Shown: positions 61,001-64,000 of the stretch, in pieces
How the letters are laid out: every line of letters begins with the position of its first letter
Position numbering within the stretch: the stretch's first letter is position 1
From: Ianthella basta
Lineage: Eukaryota > Porifera > Demospongiae > Verongiida > Ianthellidae
Assembly: GCA_964019415.1 (NCBI GenBank)
Contig: OZ025871.1
Coordinates: 10,002,756-10,066,755 of the forward strand
Length of the DNA stretch: 64,000 nucleotides
Direction of reading: 5' to 3'
The notes under the pieces: generated by a model
Seen by the model: the letters and a program-made list of their open reading frames with translations, nothing else
What the model was told of the DNA's origin: nothing
The model's database searches: none
Position numbers and translations under genes: made by a program

Positions 61001-63071
61001 CATCACAATAGCCCCCAGGACAGGTCCACTGATAGCTCAGCACAGTGGTGGATGGCACTCCTACAACTCTGCATAACAAAATCAGGGCATTGCCTTGCTG
61101 CACAGCAGCAGTGTTTGGATAGGAGTCAATGACAACTGTGAAAGGAAAGGGAATATGCACTGAATAGTTCACTATATATAAAGCAGCAATCTGAAAGTGT
61201 TTAACATTGGACCAAAAATGTATCATTCTATTGTCACACTGGAATAAACACTGGATTACAATTGAACTACATAGCACAAGTATGCATACATGGTCCTGCA
61301 GTGAATAAGTTATGGACTACATGGTGTGCGATCTGACGCATAATTATACAGCTTGAGTCCCGAGAGCACAAACATCCAAGGGCAAGTGCTGTATATGCGT
61401 TGTACTGCACCCTAAGAGATCTATAACTTTTACATGTCACTTATAATAAGTGCTATTTATCCCCAGTTGGCAAGAGTACATTGCTGAAGTTTTGTAGCTA
61501 GCATTGACTTTATTTGCTTGTGTTGTGCCACTGTGCGGCTTCCTCGCCAAGAGTTCCAGCATTCCTACTCAGATATACCAACAAGCTGCCATGAAGAAGG
61601 TAATGCTCGCATGTAATGTATGCAGCACATGCCAACTGAAGGAAGGCTCGCGGGTGACTATGATTAATTCACTGAAATGAACTGAACTCGGCTGGTAATT
61701 GTTTTGCAGCAAGATGGAGAATGTTTTCAGCTCCACTGGCTCAAGAAATTGAGCGAACATATTGGCAACAGGAAGTTCGTCCGAATGACTGTTTGTTAGG
61801 TTCAGCCTTACAGTCTTCCCATTAGTATTCACTCTTGTTGAAACAACAAGTGTTTCACAGGTGTTGAATACAAGAGTAGCTAGTCATCCTGCCATCCATC
61901 AGTACGTTATGCACACTGATGAGCCCCCCAACTAGGGCGAAACAGCTGTCTCTGGCTCTACCATCTTTGTAGGATGACTGGCAGGGGAAGGCTGTGATAA
62001 CTGTTTGCTATCAATAGGGCTTGCATGCCCCTAGCCTCCTGAAACATCATTGGTGAAGTAGCCTGGTTGGCATATTATTCCCGGTGATTTAAAACTATCC
62101 TCAGCAGTGGACCAACTGCAATGAACCGTCCCTTCAACAACTGTGTGCCAAGTTATGTACCTATGATGACTTATAGGCTAGGTATATAGGAACAATTGGC
62201 TAGGCAGTGATAGCAACAAAAAGTGACTGAAAGTGGCTAACTGGTGCTGGCATACATAAGCAGTGCAACACTATAGGTTTGCTCATAACATAATGTTTGT
62301 AGCTGCATATAATAATACCCCACTTGATCTTATAGCTAATCTGCTCAACTTGCTTGTACTACTCAAGGATTCACTTTCACATTAGTATTGGTAAGCCTAT
62401 TATAGCTAGCGCGCATGCATCTACTAAGCCAACACTCATCATGAAGATACCTACAAAACTGGATGGAGTCTGTTAGCAGTCCACAACTGCTGCGTGCGCG
62501 GCCTCCATGCAATGGCCCATCCTTCTGTCTCGCGTATAAGCGGTTATGGTACCGGGGAAGAACAACAGCAGGCAGACCCAATGCTTCCCACATTATCCCA
62601 AGTGTATAGATGTTTTAATGCGCTTAGTCTCGCTCATTTGGCTAACCCCGTGAGTGCAGGGCGCAGAGTAGAGGCTCTACAGATGAACGGCGCATGCCAA
62701 CAATCTAGAATAAGAGACGGTATCACAGTGTCTAGCGTTTGTACAGGGGTAGAGAGGGCAAAGTGCGCTGGTGACGGCTCTCACCTTGTGCATTCTGTGC
62801 ATCAACCCGACCTCGATCTACAAAGAAGGGAATGAGAAAGGGATGAACATATGTTTATGGGGACTAGGAATTAAGCTTCATAGTTTAAACATTGATAACG
62901 ATCTGTGAAAGTCTCCTGCTTTGAAAGAACAGTAGCTACCCAGCTTGCTAATCATCACACCATCACAGAGATACCTACCGTGATAACTAGCTAGGTAGCT
63001 AGCTTGGGCTCACCTCCGAAAGTAATGAGAAAGAGAAACAAATAACACGAGAGCAGCGATATCCTCGTCAT
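49792..63071 (-). CDS. Receptor B: Ig/FN3/Calx-beta receptor tyrosine kinase
   Basis: Spliced gene. Exons: 63,014-63,071 (signal peptide); 60,842-61,135 and 59,549-59,941 (Ig-like); 58,267-58,581 (FN3); 58,112-58,225 (uncertain linker); 57,762-58,061 (FN3); 56,809-56,940, 55,875-56,219, 55,416-55,760 and 55,122-55,316 (Calx-beta); 54,716-54,877, 54,449-54,625, 54,109-54,273 and 52,790-52,987 (stalk); 52,534-52,684 (transmembrane); 52,391-52,484 (juxtamembrane, doubtful); 52,153-52,201; 51,811-52,024; 51,526-51,713; 50,989-51,060; 50,662-50,867; 50,519-50,559; 50,277-50,373; 49,792-50,050 (stop). All ectodomain exons between the signal and membrane exons are multiples of three in phase 1. It should be a cell-surface tyrosine kinase like receptor A with two extra FN3 domains. 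The juxtamembrane exon has lost its AG acceptor (TG instead) and reads a TAG in the frame inherited from the membrane exon, so the kinase may not be expressed with the ectodomain. Confidence 0.83.
52391..52484 (-). pseudogene. Juxtamembrane exon of receptor B with stop and lost acceptor
   Basis: Counterpart of 22,858-22,951 in receptor A. In A the frame following the membrane exon reads [20 protein letters not shown]; in B the same frame reads a TAG at the Gln position. The base pair before the exon is TG in B and AG in A. A second AG three bases on would keep the frame but also reach the stop. A different frame, ending [13 protein letters not shown], is open in both copies and would suit the phase of the next exon, but it does not suit the phase left by the membrane exon. 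Confidence 0.5.
52534..52684 (-). CDS. Transmembrane exon of receptor B
   Basis: [16 protein letters not shown] followed by [10 protein letters not shown] and a basic [10 protein letters not shown] stop-transfer. It is 6 nt shorter than in receptor A, near its 5' end. Confidence 0.85.
55122..56940 (-). CDS. Calx-beta repeats of receptor B (four exons)
   Basis: Exons 56,809-56,940, 55,875-56,219, 55,416-55,760 and 55,122-55,316, all phase 1-1, encode three split Calx-beta domains: [11 protein letters not shown] to [18 protein letters not shown], then [18 protein letters not shown], then [17 protein letters not shown]. They are clearly orthologous exon by exon to receptor A, but protein identity is visibly lower than in the kinase. 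Confidence 0.82.
57187..57456 (-). other. Unassigned open stretch in a receptor B intron
   Basis: An 89-codon open frame between an FN3 and a Calx-beta exon, without matching splice sites. I recognise no family; it may be a transposon remnant. Confidence 0.25.
57762..58581 (-). CDS. Two fibronectin type III domains of receptor B
   Basis: Exon 58,267-58,581 ([38 protein letters not shown]) and exon 57,762-58,061 ([38 protein letters not shown]) each encode one FN3 sandwich with the core Trp and the Tyr-x-Val strand. Between them 58,112-58,225 could be a 38-codon linker exon ([17 protein letters not shown]), in phase but unlike a known domain. Receptor A has no FN3 exons between 29.9 and 34.0 kb. 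Confidence 0.85.
59549..59941 (-). CDS. Second Ig-like exon of receptor B
   Basis: A 393-nt phase 1-1 exon. [20 protein letters not shown] (first Cys and core Trp) and [20 protein letters not shown] (second Cys) are Ig-like. An insert with four extra cysteines ([12 protein letters not shown]) lies between, making the domain longer than usual. Confidence 0.7.
60842..61135 (-). CDS. First Ig-like exon of receptor B
   Basis: A 294-nt phase 1-1 exon with [22 protein letters not shown] and [13 protein letters not shown]. The DxGxYxC motif is diagnostic of an Ig set domain. It joins directly in phase to the signal-peptide exon. Confidence 0.85.
61848..62100 (+). repeat. Hammerhead-bearing repeat, copy 2
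   Basis: Lies in the first intron of receptor B, antisense to it. The 5' part matches 3,470-3,548; the 3' part (62,020-62,095) matches 3,372-3,455 in inverse orientation. It contains the ribozyme core listed separately. Confidence 0.55.
61890..61980 (+). ncRNA. Hammerhead ribozyme-like motif (type I)
   Basis: The conserved core is complete: CTGATGA at 61,916-61,922, stem II GCCC (61,923-61,926) pairing with GGGC (61,935-61,938), GAAA at 61,939-61,942, and a very short palindromic stem III, ACAG/CTGT (61,942-61,949), with the cleavage cytosine at 61,950. Outer stem I strands agtcatcct (61,882-61,890) and aggatgact (61,971-61,979) pair over 9 bp, but pairing next to the core is poor. Minimal-stem-III type I hammerheads are known from metazoan retroelement-derived repeats, where they may act as dimers. 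Activity of this copy is uncertain. Confidence 0.65.
62101..63013. other. Intronic; no gene recognised
   Basis: Part of the first intron of receptor B. A somewhat GC-richer stretch with opposed open frames (62,363-62,835) matches nothing I recognise and may be a decayed repeat. Confidence 0.4.
63014..63071 (-). CDS. First exon of receptor B: signal peptide
   Basis: ATG at 63,071; [19 protein letters not shown] is a compact signal peptide. The exon ends GGAG|GTGAGC in phase 1, and joining to 61,135 gives Val-Val-Ile-Asp. The start is chosen because the exon begins with the only ATG ahead of the hydrophobic core. Confidence 0.82.
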
Positions 63072-64000
63072 TGTACCGATCACAGATACGCAGCTTCAGA
63101 TGAAACTGTATGTCACTGCAGCAGTCACATTAAACCGTCTGATACGCAGCTGTGCACGGATGCCCTCAGCCGTTGTTAAGACAGGATATTATACCAATTA
63201 TTTGCGGGCGTATCAGTCTGCATATAACTCGAGAGCAGTCATCGGAGGGGATTTCTAGGGTAGAAAGGTGACATTTTGGTCACAGACCATCCTTTCCACT
63301 CTACGAGTGCTAGGCTGAGATAGTGCATTCCTGGGCCTTCACAGTTGAGATCACAGAGGAACAGGTAAGGACGTCAACTTATCAGTCCTCCACAGGTACT
63401 CTCCCCTTGGAAGTGTACACAGCCCCTGGGAAAGTGTGGCAGGGAAAAGCTCGTGATGAAGGTTTACCCAGTATGCATGAATGAATGTCACGTACATATA
63501 CGCAGCGTCTAGGATAGGGAGACTCGAGCAGCCATCCTGCTGTTTACCCATGCACTACACTCTGGTATAGCCATGACACTCAGTGTCTATAGCCCATTTT
63601 AGATGTCCTAGATGTGCACCTGCATGGCTATGTTGAGATTTAGTACATCGTGAGCTGGCATTGGCCTCTTTTTGCAATTTCTAATTCAGGTCAACCTTTC
63701 TCCACACAGGCTACATTTCAGTGACATGTACAATAATTATATGTATAATACAAGTGTAAACAGGAAAAGCCTTTATAAAGCATACAACTTGGAAAAGTTA
63801 TAATGGTTAGCAAAAAGCTAAGTTTTTGTTCATGCTAAGATACTGTATGTTATTCATTATTTCTATGCACTCCTGAGGGCAGTTTCTAGTGTTTTCACTG
63901 TCTTGGGAACTTCTTTTACTGTTTGTTTCAGCCCATGTACTGTACTCTCTCTAAGTACATAAGTAAACTAGACAATTAAGTCTACTTTGTGGGGTAGCAA
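63072..64000. other. Upstream of receptor B; no gene recognised
   Basis: Should contain the receptor B promoter and 5' UTR. No TATA-like box or repeat stands out by eye, and no open frame resembles a protein. Confidence 0.4.

Noticed and set aside
61569-61832. An 87-codon minus frame in receptor B intron 1
   Set aside because: The Ig exon joins the signal exon directly in phase, so no exon is needed here, and splice sites are lacking.
61845-61880. Likeness between the hammerhead repeat (acaagtgtttcac...gaatacaag) and the receptor A exon at 24,771
   Set aside because: Receptor B has a different sequence at that exon and the match is short, so I treat it as coincidence.
1-64000. CRISPR arrays, bacterial operons, tRNA and rRNA genes
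   Set aside because: None was seen. The spliced genes and repeat content are eukaryotic; no cloverleaf or rRNA core was recognised by eye.

Overview
The window looks like part of a sponge (probably demosponge) nuclear genome. It is AT-rich, has consensus GT-AG introns, carries a TTAGGG array, and is full of short inverted-repeat transposons. Its main content is a tandem family of receptor tyrosine kinases whose ectodomains mix Ig, FN3, Calx-beta, EMI and EGF modules. The assignment is inferred from gene content; no marker gene is present.

Minus-strand gene cluster (about 14-63 kb), in transcription order. Receptor B (63,071 to 49,792) has a signal peptide, two Ig-like domains, two FN3 domains, three split Calx-beta repeats, a Cys-containing stalk, a transmembrane helix and a tyrosine kinase. 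A degenerate stretch follows (47.1 to 42.7 kb): two partial copies of an N-terminal/EMI-like segment, two orphan kinase exons and three collagen-type exons. Receptor A (41,878 to 20,370) has the same plan as B but no FN3 exons, and its introns are filled with mobile elements, including a broken Ty1/copia fossil. An orphan exon of a chitin-deacetylase-like gene lies at 19.5-19.9 kb. Copy C (17.3 to 14.1 kb) is an EMI-EGF-Calx-beta receptor relic cut short beside a TA-flanked transposon and has no kinase.

The left 13 kb holds little host coding sequence: one signal-peptide exon (1,941-2,059, minus) and a frameshifted THAP zinc finger (8.66-9.0 kb). The rest is mobile or repetitive. It includes a 578-bp inverted-repeat element that has captured a RecQ-helicase exon with its splice donor, an interstitial telomeric array, fold-back elements with transposase-like remnants, and a dispersed GCGCAAAA-rich repeat.

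The extracellular exons of A and B, from the second exon to the last exon before the membrane exon, are multiples of three flanked by phase-1 introns, which suits module exchange. The kinase halves of A and B are almost identical, introns included, while the ectodomains have diverged. That pattern suggests recent homogenisation of the signalling half with free evolution of the ligand-binding half. The most novel-looking items are the helicase-exon-capturing element, a hammerhead-ribozyme core at 61,916-61,950, and a possible truncation of receptor B just inside the membrane.
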